Shown: positions 34,899-44,090, counted from the stretch's first letter. The stretch is 64,000 nucleotides of DNA from an uncultured Clostridia bacterium (GCA_944388075.1 CALXHI010000028.1:124001-188000), one strand, 5' to 3'. Program-made: numbers and translations. Notes: a model not told the origin generated them from the sequence alone.

Positions 34899-35887
34899 TG
34901 CAACCGGTCGGACAGGAAACGCTCTGCGCCGATTTCCGCCATATGCGCCAAACCGGGCATCTGCCCCATGCACTGCTGCTGCATGGAGAATCCGGCTGCG
35001 GCAAAAAGCATCTGGCGATGTGGTTTGCGGCATTGGTTCTGTGTGAACATGCCGATACTGCCCCTTGCGGTACCTGCAAAAGCTGTCGTATGCTGGCAGA
35101 ACACAGCCATCCGGATTTGTGCATCGCAGAGCATAGCGGAAAACGAGGCGGTTTCTCGATCGAAACCGTGCGCAATATCCGAAAAGAAGCTGTCATTCTC
35201 CCTCATCACGGACAAATGCGGGTGTTCCTGTTCGGGGATGCGGATGACATGAGCTTGCAGGCACAGAATGCGCTGCTGAAATCCGTGGAGGAACCGCCAG
35301 CGCACACCTGCTTTGTCTTTACCACGGAAACCGTTGGCGCACTGCTGCCGACACTGCTTTCCCGTATGACGATTTGCCCGGTCTATCCGGTCACAACTGC
35401 ACTTTGCCGTCAAGTGCTGGCAGAACACGACTATTCGGTAGAGGATTGCAATCGTGCCATCGGCTGCTTTGGCGGCAACATCGGGCATTGTCTTGCCTAT
35501 CTGGAGGACAAGTCCTTACAGCAAACCGTGGACTATGCCAAGCAGCTGACTTCCGCTTTGGCAGAGCAGAACGAATATGAGCTGCTGCGGCTGCTGTCCG
35601 CTGCCGCAAAAGATAAGGAGACGCTCCGTGCGGTCTTGCAGCAGCTGCTGACGCAGATTCGGGATGCCGCCGCCCTTACCCGAGAACAGATGGACGACCG
35701 TATCGGCTGTGATGCGGATTCGGCAGCACGGCTGGCGGCATGGATCACGCCAACCCGCACCATACAAATATACGAGGCCATACAAACCGCTCTGCTCGAT
35801 CTGGACGGCAATGTCGGTGCGATGCTGACGGCCTCTGCCCTGTGCAGCCGATGGATGCAAATCGGCTTCGGGGGTTATCAACACTGA
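34898..35887 (+). CDS. holB: DNA polymerase III delta-prime subunit
   Basis: A 329-residue AAA+ clamp-loader subunit. The P-loop is degenerate: GESGCGKK (residues 30-37), where the final Ser/Thr is Lys, as expected because delta-prime often does not bind ATP. A zinc-ribbon set of Cys (49, 57, 60, 63) follows (PCGTCKSCRML). The motif QNALLKSVEEPPAHTCFVF is typical. The start overlaps the darA stop (TAATG). Confidence 0.93.
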   Translation: MQPVGQETLCADFRHMRQTGHLPHALLLHGESGCGKKHLAMWFAALVLCEHADTAPCGTCKSCRMLAEHSHPDLCIAEHSGKRGGFSIETVRNIRKEAVILPHHGQMRVFLFGDADDMSLQAQNALLKSVEEPPAHTCFVFTTETVGALLPTLLSRMTICPVYPVTTALCRQVLAEHDYSVEDCNRAIGCFGGNIGHCLAYLEDKSLQQTVDYAKQLTSALAEQNEYELLRLLSAAAKDKETLRAVLQQLLTQIRDAAALTREQMDDRIGCDADSAARLAAWITPTRTIQIYEAIQTALLDLDGNVGAMLTASALCSRWMQIGFGGYQH

Positions 35888-35900
35888 CGAAAAGAGATGG

Positions 35901-37142
35901 ATGGTTCATACAATGATTGAAATCATAGGAGTTAAATTTAAGAGCACCGGCAAGGTTTATTCCTTTGCGGCAGGCAACTTTAACCCGCCTGAAGGCATCT
36001 ATGTTGTCGTGCAGACCGCAAGAGGACTCGAATGCGGCGAGGTTGCCATACGACGACATGCGGTTGCAGAGGATTCTCTCCCTGCCCCCGTCAAGCCGAT
36101 TGTGCGGATTGCAACCGCAGAGGATATGAAAATCGTCGAGAAGAAACGGCAGTATATCGCCAATGCCTTCCGGGTCTGCGAGGAGAAAATTGCAAAACGA
36201 AAGCTGCCGATGCGCCTGATCGATGTGGAAAGCGGCTTTGACAGCAACAAGCTGATCTTCTATTTTTCGGCGGAATCTCGTGTGGATTTCCGTGATTTGG
36301 TCAAGGATTTGGCACAGGCATTCCATGTTCGCATCGAACTGCGCCAGATCGGCGACCGTGACGAAGCAAAGCTGATCGGCGGTCTCGGTATCTGCGGCAG
36401 AGAGTTCTGCTGCAAGAAATATCTCAAGGATTTTCAGCCCATTACCATTAAAATGGCAAAGGAACAGGGTCTTGCTCTGAATCCGACCAAGATTTCCGGT
36501 ACCTGCGGCCGTTTGATGTGCTGCCTGCACTACGAGAATGCCGCTTACGAGGAGCTGATTCGCATCACCCCGAAAGCCGGTTCGACCGTACTGCTGCCCG
36601 GTGATCCACCGGTGCGTGCCTATGTGATGGAGGCCAATCTGATTTCCGGTATGCTGCGTGTCAAACCGGAAAATGCGGATATGACAATGACTGTCAAACG
36701 AGATGAGGTAGAGCCGTTGCAGGATGCCAGCCGCCGTATGACGAAGGAAGATCTGCGTCCAAAGCCGCAGGTTTCCACTGCGGAAAAGGAAACCGAGAAA
36801 CCGTCTGCCAAGGCAAAAGCCAAGTCCCGGCACAATACGGACGGTGGGAAAAAGCCTGAAAAGGGGCAACCCAAGGGGGCAGCCAAAACGACACCGAAGC
36901 CGCCTGCCGAGGGCAAACCCGTCAAGCAAGCCGGTGATGCACCAGCAAAGCAAGGCGGCAAACAGAGCGGAAAGCCGGCTGCGCAGTCCCCTGCACCTGC
37001 CGGTTCTGCCCTGCATCCGGAATTCGGTGAGCGCATTCAACCCAAGCAACCAGCACCAAAGCCTGTGCCCAAGCACCGTACACCGCCCATTCCACAGGAT
37101 TTGACGGAGCGTCGCGCGAAAGCACAAAACGAAGATAACTGA
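35901..37142 (+). CDS. ricT: PSP1-domain protein RicT (YaaT)
   Basis: A 413-residue protein of the RicA/RicF/RicT complex, which affects RNase Y, mRNA processing and, in Bacillus, sporulation and competence. The PSP1 domain spans about residues 1-270. Two Cys clusters, CGREFCCKKY and CGRLMCCLHY, could ligate an Fe-S cluster as known for the Ric complex. The last ~140 residues are Lys/Pro/Ala-rich and probably disordered, longer than in the Bacillus protein. ATGs at 35,901 and 35,913 are both possible; Shine-Dalgarno placement does not decide. Confidence 0.92.
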   Translation: MVHTMIEIIGVKFKSTGKVYSFAAGNFNPPEGIYVVVQTARGLECGEVAIRRHAVAEDSLPAPVKPIVRIATAEDMKIVEKKRQYIANAFRVCEEKIAKRKLPMRLIDVESGFDSNKLIFYFSAESRVDFRDLVKDLAQAFHVRIELRQIGDRDEAKLIGGLGICGREFCCKKYLKDFQPITIKMAKEQGLALNPTKISGTCGRLMCCLHYENAAYEELIRITPKAGSTVLLPGDPPVRAYVMEANLISGMLRVKPENADMTMTVKRDEVEPLQDASRRMTKEDLRPKPQVSTAEKETEKPSAKAKAKSRHNTDGGKKPEKGQPKGAAKTTPKPPAEGKPVKQAGDAPAKQGGKQSGKPAAQSPAPAGSALHPEFGERIQPKQPAPKPVPKHRTPPIPQDLTERRAKAQNEDN

Positions 37143-37149
37143 TGTTTGG

Positions 37150-37178
37150 CAGAGGGAATCTCGCTTCGATTCCCTCTG
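37150..37178 (+). terminator. Hairpin between ricT and ychF
   Basis: CAGAGGGAATC pairs perfectly with GATTCCCTCTG, but no T-tract follows. It may be a processing or weak termination site. Confidence 0.5.
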
Positions 37179-37207
37179 TATCACTGTAATCATAAGGAGG
37201 AATGTCT

Positions 37208-38302
37208 ATGAAACTGGGTATGGTAGGGTTACCCAATGTCGGAAAAAGTACACTGTTCAATGCGCTGACCAATGCCGGTGCGGAATCGGCGAACTATCCG
37301 TTCTGCACCATCGAAAAGAATGTCGGTATCGTATCCGTGCCGGATGTACGGCTGGAGAAGCTCGCCGAAATCTATCAGCCGAAAAAGTTTACCCCAACAA
37401 CACTGATGTTCGTGGATATTGCCGGTCTGGTGAAGGGCGCATCCAAGGGCGAAGGCCTCGGCAACCGTTTCCTTGGCGATATTCGTGAAATGGATGCGAT
37501 TATCCATGTAGTCCGTTGCTTTGATGACGATAACATCACTCATGTGGATGGATCGATTGACCCGAAACGGGACATGGATGTCATCAACTTGGAGCTGATC
37601 TTCTCCGATATCGAGCTGATCGAACGCCGAATTGACCGTTCAAAGAAGCTTGCCAAGGGCGACAAAAAATATCTCGCCGATGTTACATTACTCGAAAAAC
37701 TGCTCACCCATCTGATGGACGGCAAGCCTGCTCGCAGCTTTGAATGTACCGATGAGGAGATGGCAGTCATCGCCGAAACACCACTGCTGACCATCAAGCC
37801 CGTCATCTATGCGGCAAACCTCAGTGAAGCAGACTTCTCTGGTGATCTGAGCCAAAATTCACACTTCCAAGCTGTGCAAGCCGCTGCCGATGCCGATGGT
37901 GCAGCTGTATTTCCGATTTGCGCACAGATTGAAGCGGAAATCTCCGGCATGAGCGAAGCCGATCAGGCTATGTTTCTCGAAGAATTGGGCTTACAGGAGT
38001 CCGGTCTTAACCGCATCATTCAGGCAGGCTACTCGCTGCTGGGTCTGATTTCGTTCCTGACGGCCGGTTCGGATGAATGCCGTGCCTGGACGATTCGCCG
38101 TGGTACGAAAGCGCCGCAGGCCGCCGGTAAAATTCATACCGACTTCGAGAAAGGCTTTATCCGTGCCGAAGTCATTTCCTTTGACGATTTCATTTCCGTC
38201 GGCAACATGGTTGCGGCAAAGGAAAAGGGTCTGGTACGTATGGAAGGCAAGACCTATGAGGTGCAGGACGGCGATATCATTCTCTTTCACTTTACATCCT
38301 GA
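37208..38302 (+). CDS. ychF: Obg-like ATPase YchF
   Basis: A 364-residue redox-linked ATPase/GTPase of the Obg family that associates with ribosomes. The P-loop is GLPNVGKST (residues 7-15); the switch II motif DIAGLVKGASKGEGLGN and a C-terminal TGS domain are visible. The start is the ATG at 37,208, seven bases after AAGGAGG; an ATG at 37,202 is too close to that site. The nucleotide-specificity region (IYAANLSEAD instead of the NKxD motif) fits the ATP-preferring YchF group. Confidence 0.95.
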   Translation: MKLGMVGLPNVGKSTLFNALTNAGAESANYPFCTIEKNVGIVSVPDVRLEKLAEIYQPKKFTPTTLMFVDIAGLVKGASKGEGLGNRFLGDIREMDAIIHVVRCFDDDNITHVDGSIDPKRDMDVINLELIFSDIELIERRIDRSKKLAKGDKKYLADVTLLEKLLTHLMDGKPARSFECTDEEMAVIAETPLLTIKPVIYAANLSEADFSGDLSQNSHFQAVQAAADADGAAVFPICAQIEAEISGMSEADQAMFLEELGLQESGLNRIIQAGYSLLGLISFLTAGSDECRAWTIRRGTKAPQAAGKIHTDFEKGFIRAEVISFDDFISVGNMVAAKEKGLVRMEGKTYEVQDGDIILFHFTS

Positions 38303-38396
38303 ATCTTGAGTGTCAATCTGCACAGGGCAATTCTGTGAGGAATTGTGCAAAACGATGAAATATCGTGAAAGCCTGCGAAAAATCAATACAATAGAC

Positions 38397-38425
38397 TTGA
38401 CAAATTTCCGATTTTATGGTATGAT
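38397..38425 (+). promoter_or_regulatory. Promoter of the rpmG-secE-nusG-rplKA operon
   Basis: TTGACA (38,397-38,402), 17-nt spacer ending TGG, TATGAT (38,420-38,425). Confidence 0.88.
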
Positions 38426-38431
38426 GGTTCT

Positions 38432-38627
38432 ACCTCTTTGCGGAGGTTTCTTTGTTGTGCCCGTATTTCATCCCAAAACTTGACTGTGCCATGAATGGCA
38501 TGAACAGCCGGGTTTTGTGCGGACAAACATCCCTGCCGCAGTGCAGAGGGAGGCTCACGTTCTTTCGCACGCAGCCATGCGATTCACACGGCTGCAAAGC
38601 GAAAAATATGGATTAGGAGGTGCCGAA
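38432..38627 (+). other. Long untranslated leader of the rpmG operon
   Basis: About 196 nt between the predicted transcription start and rpmG. It contains ACCTC-TTTGC-GGAGGT followed by TTCTTTG (38,430-38,453) and TGCCAT-GA-ATGGCA. Known riboswitch motifs were not recognised. Leader control of the ribosomal operon is an inference. Confidence 0.45.
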
Positions 38628-38777
38628 ATGCGTGTGAAAATCACCTTGGCTTGCACCGAGTGCAAGCGCAGAAACTACGTTTCTAAGAAGAACAAAAAGA
38701 ACGATCCGGACAGAATCGAAATGAAAAAGCATTGCAGATTCTGCAACAAGCACACCCTGCACAAGGAAACCAAGTAA
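38628..38777 (+). CDS. rpmG: 50S ribosomal protein L33
   Basis: A 49-residue ribosomal protein. [17 protein letters not shown] and [14 protein letters not shown] match L33 of the zinc-binding four-Cys type. AGGAGG precedes the ATG at 38,628; the frame is open upstream but only this start has a ribosome binding site. It is the first gene of the secE-nusG-rplK-rplA group. Confidence 0.96.
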   Translation: MRVKITLACTECKRRNYVSKKNKKNDPDRIEMKKHCRFCNKHTLHKETK

Positions 38778-38853
38778 GCTCCTCTGCTTGTGTCAACCAA
38801 GCGGAAAGCGCACAGCTATGCGTTTGCTTTGAGCTGTGCAGAAAGGAACAAGT

Positions 38854-39111
38854 ATGGCGAAGGACAAAGACCAGGCCACTCCTGCAAAGGAAGGCAAGAA
38901 GAAACAACAGTCCAAAAAGAAAAATCGTATCGCCAAGTGGTTCAAGGAGCTGAAGATTGAGCTCGGCAAAGTCATTTGGCCCACGAAAAAAACGGCACTC
39001 AATAACAGTATTGTCGTTTTCGCAACCATGCTCCTCTGCGCCGCAGTGATTTTCCTGCTGGATGAGGGTTTCCTGTGGCTCTTCAAGTTTGCAATCGGCG
39101 GCGGTAACTGA
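38854..39111 (+). CDS. secE: Preprotein translocase subunit SecE
   Basis: An 85-residue single-span membrane protein of the SecYEG channel. A Lys-rich N-terminus (about 35 residues) is followed by WFKELKIELGKVIWPT and one C-terminal hydrophobic helix. GAAAGGAAC lies before the ATG. It is followed by nusG, the usual order. Confidence 0.95.
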   Translation: MAKDKDQATPAKEGKKKQQSKKKNRIAKWFKELKIELGKVIWPTKKTALNNSIVVFATMLLCAAVIFLLDEGFLWLFKFAIGGGN

Positions 39112-39216
39112 GCGTTCCGCCTCGCATCGCAGTCACCATGGAGCAGTCGGCACTCGCTTGCCGATCGTTGCAACTCGCCGCAATCTGTAATGCGGCATAC
39201 GGAAGGTAGGTTCGTT

Positions 39217-39804
39217 ATGGCAGAAATCGATCTGATGTCTATGCAGACCCCTGATCCGCAAACAGCCGGTCTGGGTAAATGGTATATCATCCACACCTAC
39301 TCCGGTTATGAAAACAAGGTCGCACAAACCATCCTGAAGAAAACCGAGAATTTGCAAATGTCCGATCGTATCTTCGAGGTCAGAATCCCAACGGAAACTG
39401 TCTGCGAAATCAGCGGTGTTTCCGAGGGAAAACCGAAGGAGAAAACCTACGAACGCAAAATCTATCCGGGCTATGTACTCGTTCGCATCCTCTATTCCGA
39501 TGAGGTCGCTTACCTCATTCGCAGCATTCGAGGCGTGACCGGATTTCTGGGCAGCGATCCCAACAACCCGATTCCGCTTACCGATCAGGAGGTTGCGGAT
39601 ATGGGCGTGGATCTCGGCACAAAGGTCGAAATCGATCTCGAAATCGGCGATCGTGTCGTCATCATCGCAACCCATAACAAGGACATGGAGGGTACAATCC
39701 AAAGCATTGATGCGGAAACCAAACGCTGCACGGTGCTGACCCGGATGATGGGTCGGGATGTCCCGATCGAACTGGATCTCTCGCAGGTTATGCGCCTGAC
39801 TTGA
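39217..39804 (+). CDS. nusG: Transcription termination/antitermination protein NusG
   Basis: A 195-residue NusG with an N-terminal NGN domain ([14 protein letters not shown], then [11 protein letters not shown]) and a C-terminal KOW domain ([16 protein letters not shown]). It links RNA polymerase to Rho and the ribosome. The start is the ATG at 39,217 after AAGGTAGG. An N-terminal extension of ~18 residues precedes the canonical GKWYIIHTY. Confidence 0.96.
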   Translation: MAEIDLMSMQTPDPQTAGLGKWYIIHTYSGYENKVAQTILKKTENLQMSDRIFEVRIPTETVCEISGVSEGKPKEKTYERKIYPGYVLVRILYSDEVAYLIRSIRGVTGFLGSDPNNPIPLTDQEVADMGVDLGTKVEIDLEIGDRVVIIATHNKDMEGTIQSIDAETKRCTVLTRMMGRDVPIELDLSQVMRLT

Positions 39805-39905
39805 GTCCGCCGATCGCACAAGTTTCGTGCGATGCCCGTGGGAGGTGTGATGCTTTCGCTGCATCGCTCCGCCATACACCACATTTTATTTGGAGGTTTT
39901 ATACC

Positions 39906-40331
39906 ATGGCACAGAAAGTCGTTGGCTTTATTAAGCTTCAGATTCCTGCAGGTAAGGCTACGCCTGCTCCGCCTGTCGGCCCGGCTCTTGGTCAGCACGG
40001 TGGCAACATCATGGCGTTTACCAAAGAGTTCAATGAGCGCACGAAGGGCGATGCCGGTCTGATCATTCCGGTCATCATCACCGTCTATGCAGACCGCTCG
40101 TTCACCTTTGTGACCAAAACACCCCCTGCCGCTGTTCTCATCAAGAAGGCTTGCGGCATCGATAAGGCTTCCGGCGTTCCGAACAAGAACAAGGTCGCTA
40201 CCATCACCCGTGATCAGATCCAGAAGATCGCTGAGCAGAAAATGCCCGATCTCAACGCTGCTTCCCTCGAGGCTGCTATAAGTATGATCGCCGGTACCGC
40301 TCGTTCTATGGGCGTTGTCGTCGCAGACTAA
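39906..40331 (+). CDS. rplK: 50S ribosomal protein L11
   Basis: A 141-residue L11: [20 protein letters not shown] at the N-terminus and [12 protein letters not shown] at the C-terminus are characteristic. TTGGAGG precedes the ATG at 39,906. The leader between nusG and rplK carries the hairpin ATCGCAC/GTGCGAT. It is followed by rplA. Confidence 0.97.
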   Translation: MAQKVVGFIKLQIPAGKATPAPPVGPALGQHGGNIMAFTKEFNERTKGDAGLIIPVIITVYADRSFTFVTKTPPAAVLIKKACGIDKASGVPNKNKVATITRDQIQKIAEQKMPDLNAASLEAAISMIAGTARSMGVVVAD

Positions 40332-40448
40332 GGAACATTCATACCGAATGCCACCCGGCATGTCTGCCAGTGGGAGGAACATTCCGCTATTCGCCGCCAC
40401 TTGGATGCGGCGAAACACCACGATTGATGATAAGGAGTATTAGAGATC

Positions 40449-41144
40449 ATGAAACATGGAAAGAAATATGTGGACAGTGCAAAAGCACTTGACACCACAA
40501 AGCTCTATGAGCCGAGTGAAGCACTGAGCAATGTTTGCAAGCTCGCAAAGGCAAAGTTTGACGAAACCGTTGAAGTTCACATCCGCTTGGGCGTTGACTC
40601 CCGTCACGCTGATCAGCAGGTTCGTGGCGCAGTCGTTCTGCCGAACGGTACCGGTAAGTCCGTTCGTGTGCTTGTTTTCTGCAAGGAGGACAAGTATGAG
40701 GCTGCTCAGGCTGCCGGCGCAGAATATGTCGGCGGTATGGACTATGTCGAAAAGATCACCAAGGAAGGTTGGATGGATTTCGACGTTGTCATCGCATCGC
40801 CCGATATGATGGGCGTTGTGGGTCGTCTCGGTAAGGTGCTCGGTCCGCGCGGCTTGATGCCGAACCCGAAGGCCGGTACCGTTTCTCCGGATGTTGCAAA
40901 GGCGGTTGCCGAGGCAAAGGCCGGTAAGATCGAGTATCGTCTTGACAAGTCCAACATCATTCACTGCCCGATCGGCAAGGTTTCCTTCGGTCCGGAAAAG
41001 CTCGAGGAGAACTTCAACACGCTGGTTGAGGCTGTTGTGAAGGCAAAGCCGGCTGCTGCAAAGGGTACTTACCTGCGCTCTCTGACCGTTGCATCCACCA
41101 TGGGTATCGGTGTGCCGGTACTCACCACGAAGTTCGGCGTGTAA
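40449..41144 (+). CDS. rplA: 50S ribosomal protein L1
   Basis: A 231-residue L1 with the family motif [11 protein letters not shown] and [13 protein letters not shown] near the end. AAGGAGT lies upstream. The rplK-rplA gap holds an 8-bp hairpin (TTCGCCGC/GCGGCGAA, 40,390-40,414), which could be an L1 autoregulatory site (inference). The usual next genes rplJ and rplL are absent; a strong terminator follows. Confidence 0.97.
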   Translation: MKHGKKYVDSAKALDTTKLYEPSEALSNVCKLAKAKFDETVEVHIRLGVDSRHADQQVRGAVVLPNGTGKSVRVLVFCKEDKYEAAQAAGAEYVGGMDYVEKITKEGWMDFDVVIASPDMMGVVGRLGKVLGPRGLMPNPKAGTVSPDVAKAVAEAKAGKIEYRLDKSNIIHCPIGKVSFGPEKLEENFNTLVEAVVKAKPAAAKGTYLRSLTVASTMGIGVPVLTTKFGV

Positions 41145-41160
41145 TTGGAGAATAGAGGCT

Positions 41161-41196
41161 GATTGCAATGGGGCTTTCCCCATTGCAATCCCCTTT
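41161..41196 (+). terminator. Terminator after rplA
   Basis: A perfect 13-bp stem (GATTGCAATGGGG, loop CTTT) followed by CCCC and TTTTTT. Confidence 0.95.
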
Positions 41197-41210
41197 TTTC
41201 GCAAAACCCC

Positions 41211-41239
41211 TTGACATTCTCCAAAAGATATGGTATAAT
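41211..41239 (+). promoter_or_regulatory. Promoter of tRNA-Lys
   Basis: TTGACA (41,211-41,216), 17-nt spacer ending TGG, TATAAT (41,234-41,239). Confidence 0.92.
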
Positions 41240-41252
41240 ATATATTGCCTGT

Positions 41253-41325
41253 GAGAAATTAGCTCAGTTGGCAGAGCATCTCCCTTTTAAGGAGAGGGTC
41301 GAGGGTTCGAACCCCTCATTTCTCA
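41253..41325 (+). tRNA. tRNA-Lys (anticodon UUU)
   Basis: 73 nt. The acceptor stem GAGAAAT pairs with ATTTCTC; the D-arm has AGCTCAGTTGGCAGAGC; the anticodon loop is CTTTTAA; the T-arm has GGTTCGAACCC. The CCA end is not encoded. It is a single-gene transcript with its own promoter and terminator. Confidence 0.97.
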
Positions 41326-41328
41326 TCC

Positions 41329-41363
41329 AAACATCTCTATCCATACGATAGGGATGTTTTTTT
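41329..41363 (+). terminator. Terminator of tRNA-Lys
   Basis: AAACATCTCTATC pairs with GATAGGGATGTTT (one G-T pair), followed by TTTT. Confidence 0.9.
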
Positions 41364-41375
41364 CGTAAAAAAAGC

Positions 41376-41404
41376 AGGTGCAAAGCTCGATTGGCTTTGC
41401 ACCT
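41376..41404 (-). terminator. Terminator of the pssA-psd operon
   Basis: An 11-bp stem (AGGTGCAAAGC and its complement) 11 bases past the psd stop, with a TTTTTTT run on the minus strand. Confidence 0.88.
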
Positions 41405-41414
41405 TTGTTTTGTG

Positions 41415-42296
41415 TTAGGAAAGCAACCGACCGATGCGTTCGCCGTAACGCACCTTGGTTTCCATGCCTTGCTCGGAATTGCGAATCAGCTGCTCGTCGA
41501 TTTGTACCTGTCCCGGTTCGAGAATCAGCATTACGGTAGAACCGCCAAATTCAAAGTAGCCCTTTTCCATGCCGCGCTTGCCGTCTTTGCCATGGGGCAG
41601 ATTGACGATCTTGCCCACCATCATCGCACCCACCTCAATTTGCAGGATATCCCCGAAATGTGCCGTGTGCAGCATGGTAATTTCCCGTGTATTCTCGTGA
41701 TACACATTCACATACTCGGCGGAAATCGGATTGACCGTATGCAATTCCCCTTCAATGCGTCTGTGTCCGCCAATGCGGCAGTCATCAGGATAACAGTAGT
41801 GATGGAAATCATCCGGCGTCAGACGGAAAATCAAACAGTGTCCGCCACGAAATCGCTGTGCCAGCTTTCCGCAGCGCAGCAACTCCGATAGGCTGTAATC
41901 CCGACCTTTTATCCAAAATCGTGCGTCTTCTGTAACAGGCAGCACCGTCAGCTTGGCATCACAGGGACTGATCAGCACATCTTCATTCGACACAATCGGA
42001 CGCTTTTCCGGCTTGATTTGTCGGGTAAAAAACGCATTGAAGCTGCGATATTTCTGCTGTACATACTCCTCCATCGGAATCCGCATGGAACAAATGCAAA
42101 ACGGAATCGCCAGTGTCGAGAGCGGATGGTTCAGCACACATCCGCTCAAATAAGATACCAGCGGTTTTGTCATGACTTTCAATACCATTCGACCGGATGC
42201 ACTGCCGTACATCCATTGCAGCAGCTTGCCCTGCCCTGCACAGGAATCCGCAATCGGCTGACCGTTTCGATCACAAATTCGTATCGGATCCGCCAT
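41415..42296 (-). CDS. psd: Phosphatidylserine decarboxylase
   Basis: Makes phosphatidylethanolamine from phosphatidylserine at the membrane. 293 residues. The self-cleavage motif GST that yields the pyruvoyl group is at about 252-254 (FEFGGSTV), with PDDFHHYCYP and NERE-like HENTREITML upstream. The length fits the long PSD class. It follows the CDP-alcohol phosphatidyltransferase gene by 15 bases, completing a two-step phosphatidylethanolamine operon. Confidence 0.94.
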   Translation of the reverse strand: MADPIRICDRNGQPIADSCAGQGKLLQWMYGSASGRMVLKVMTKPLVSYLSGCVLNHPLSTLAIPFCICSMRIPMEEYVQQKYRSFNAFFTRQIKPEKRPIVSNEDVLISPCDAKLTVLPVTEDARFWIKGRDYSLSELLRCGKLAQRFRGGHCLIFRLTPDDFHHYCYPDDCRIGGHRRIEGELHTVNPISAEYVNVYHENTREITMLHTAHFGDILQIEVGAMMVGKIVNLPHGKDGKRGMEKGYFEFGGSTVMLILEPGQVQIDEQLIRNSEQGMETKVRYGERIGRLLS

Positions 42297-42311
42297 TCCG
42301 AATGCCCCCTC

Positions 42312-42935
42312 TCAGTGCAAGCATTTCTGAAGAATCAACAGCAGCAGCTCTAATGCACCCGCCACAATAAACAGCAGCATAGCACGCATCTGCGGCTTTT
42401 TCAGCGTAAAGCGAGTGACAAATGCCACCGCAGTCACCCCATAGACAATCGCTGCAGCAATCGAAAACCACGTCCAATCATTCGGGATTGCAAACAGCAA
42501 CGGAATGATCAGTGCCGAGGATGTCACCGGCAAGCCTTCATAGACTTTGCGGCGTTCGTTGGTCTTATCCTGTCGTTCTTCCTCGGTGACATTGAAATAC
42601 GCCAACCGAATTAACGCAGTCAGACTATAACAGAAATAAATCATCATATGTACAGGATGACGCAAGCCGGCACTGTACGCAATCATCGGCGGCAGCACGC
42701 CAAAGCACAGCATATCCGATAACGAGTCAATCTGTATGCCAAATCGGCACTCCTGTTGGGTGCGGTCTTTTTTTGTTTTTGCGATTTTCCCGTCAAACAT
42801 ATCGCATAGCCCTGCCAGCAGAAGCGACAGCAGCGCCCCCTCCGTCTTGCCGTTGGCAGCCGAATACACACCGAACATTCCGCAGGCAAAACCGATATAT
42901 GTTAATATGACGGTATAATTGTAGAATCCAATCAT
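42312..42935 (-). CDS. pssA: CDP-diacylglycerol-serine phosphatidyltransferase
   Basis: A 207-residue multi-span membrane enzyme. The CDP-alcohol motif is visible: DGKIAKTK, then FGIQIDSLSDMLCFGV, the DG..A......G...D...D pattern of PssA. It makes phosphatidylserine for the adjacent psd. The start at 42,935 has GGGAGAACGG upstream; the open frame further upstream lacks a ribosome binding site. Confidence 0.9.
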   Translation of the reverse strand: MIGFYNYTVILTYIGFACGMFGVYSAANGKTEGALLSLLLAGLCDMFDGKIAKTKKDRTQQECRFGIQIDSLSDMLCFGVLPPMIAYSAGLRHPVHMMIYFCYSLTALIRLAYFNVTEEERQDKTNERRKVYEGLPVTSSALIIPLLFAIPNDWTWFSIAAAIVYGVTAVAFVTRFTLKKPQMRAMLLFIVAGALELLLLILQKCLH

Positions 42936-42995
42936 CCGTTCTCCCTCTATTCTTTTATGGTTTGTATCCCATAATATAGATTGCCTGTTTCTACT

Positions 42996-43024
42996 ATTAT
43001 ACCATAATTCGTGTTGGTTTGCAA
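42996..43024 (-). promoter_or_regulatory. Promoter of the pssA-psd operon
   Basis: Minus strand TTGCAA (43,019-43,024), 17-nt spacer ending TGG, TATAAT (42,996-43,001). Confidence 0.85.
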
Positions 43025-43056
43025 GCATTATTTCGCAAATACGAAAAGACAATCGA

Positions 43057-44052
43057 TTACTGTGCCAAAATTGATTCAATGGCATCCAGCTCTTCGGCTG
43101 TGAAGTCGGTATGGCAAGCAACCGCTGCATTTTCGATGATCTGCGACGGACGGCTGGCACCAATCAACACCGTTGTGACCTTGCCTTCCCGCAGCACCCA
43201 CGACAACGCCAATTGTGAAAGCGTCTGCCCTCTGCCCTGTGCTACGGCATTGAGCGCATGCAGCTTGGTGCGCATGGCGTCGGTCAGTTCCGCACCAATC
43301 CAAGTATTGCCCTTGCCAACACGAGAATCTGTCGGAATATCGTTAAGATACCGGTTCGTCAAAAAGCCCTGATATAGCGGCGAAAAGACTGCCAAGCCCA
43401 TACCGGTTTCTGCGGCATAATCTCGCAAACCATCCCGTTCAATCCAGCGGTTGAGCATCGAATAGGACGGCTGGTTGACGATGAACGGCGTATGCAGCTC
43501 CCGAAAGATTTCCCGAATAGCTTCCGTCTGCGCTTTGGTATAGTTCGAGATACCGGCATAGAGAGCCTTGCCCTGCCGCACCGCCTGATCGAGTGCCAAT
43601 GCGGTTTCCTCAAGCGGCGTGTCCGGGTCATAAATGTGGTGATAGAAGATATCCACATAGTCCAGCTTCATGCGCTTAAGGCTTTGGTCGAGCGATGCCA
43701 GCAGATACTTGCGAGAACCGTTCTTGCAGCCATACGGTCCCGGCCACATGTCATATCCCGCCTTCGTCGAAATGCAAAGCTCATCTCGATACGCACGCAA
43801 ACCACGATCGAGAATTACACCGAAATTCTCCTCCGCAGAGCCGTTATAAGGATTGCCGTAATTGTTGGCAAGGTCAAAATGCGTGATACCGAGGTTGAAT
43901 GCCGTATGGCACATCTGCTCCATATTGGCAAAGCAATCCTGATAGCCGAAATTCTGCCAGAGCCCGAGCGATACCGCCGGCAACTTCAAGCCGCTGTTGC
44001 CACACGCACGGTACTGCATCCGCTCATATCGTTTTTCATCTGCCAAAAACAT
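43057..44052 (-). CDS. Aldo/keto reductase, YghZ/AKR14-like
   Basis: A 331-residue NADPH-dependent oxidoreductase. The catalytic tetrad is visible: Asp60 and Tyr65 (HFDLANNYG), Lys97 (STKAGY) and His138 (DIFYHHIYD). MWPGPYGCKNGSRKYLL and QPSYSMLNRW place it near YghZ, which reduces L-glyceraldehyde-3-phosphate and methylglyoxal. AAGGAGG lies before the start. It is a single gene behind a consensus promoter and a GGGTATACCC palindrome. The native substrate is inferred. Confidence 0.9.
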   Translation of the reverse strand: MFLADEKRYERMQYRACGNSGLKLPAVSLGLWQNFGYQDCFANMEQMCHTAFNLGITHFDLANNYGNPYNGSAEENFGVILDRGLRAYRDELCISTKAGYDMWPGPYGCKNGSRKYLLASLDQSLKRMKLDYVDIFYHHIYDPDTPLEETALALDQAVRQGKALYAGISNYTKAQTEAIREIFRELHTPFIVNQPSYSMLNRWIERDGLRDYAAETGMGLAVFSPLYQGFLTNRYLNDIPTDSRVGKGNTWIGAELTDAMRTKLHALNAVAQGRGQTLSQLALSWVLREGKVTTVLIGASRPSQIIENAAVACHTDFTAEELDAIESILAQ

Positions 44053-44071
44053 TTCTGTGTCCTCCTTTTTG

Positions 44072-44081
44072 GGGTATACCC
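44072..44081. promoter_or_regulatory. Palindrome in the leader of the aldo/keto reductase gene
   Basis: GGGTATACCC, a 10-bp perfect palindrome flanked by runs of T and A, between the predicted start of transcription and the ribosome binding site. A possible operator; no regulator is adjacent. Confidence 0.4.
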
Positions 44082-44090
44082 TTTTTCTGC

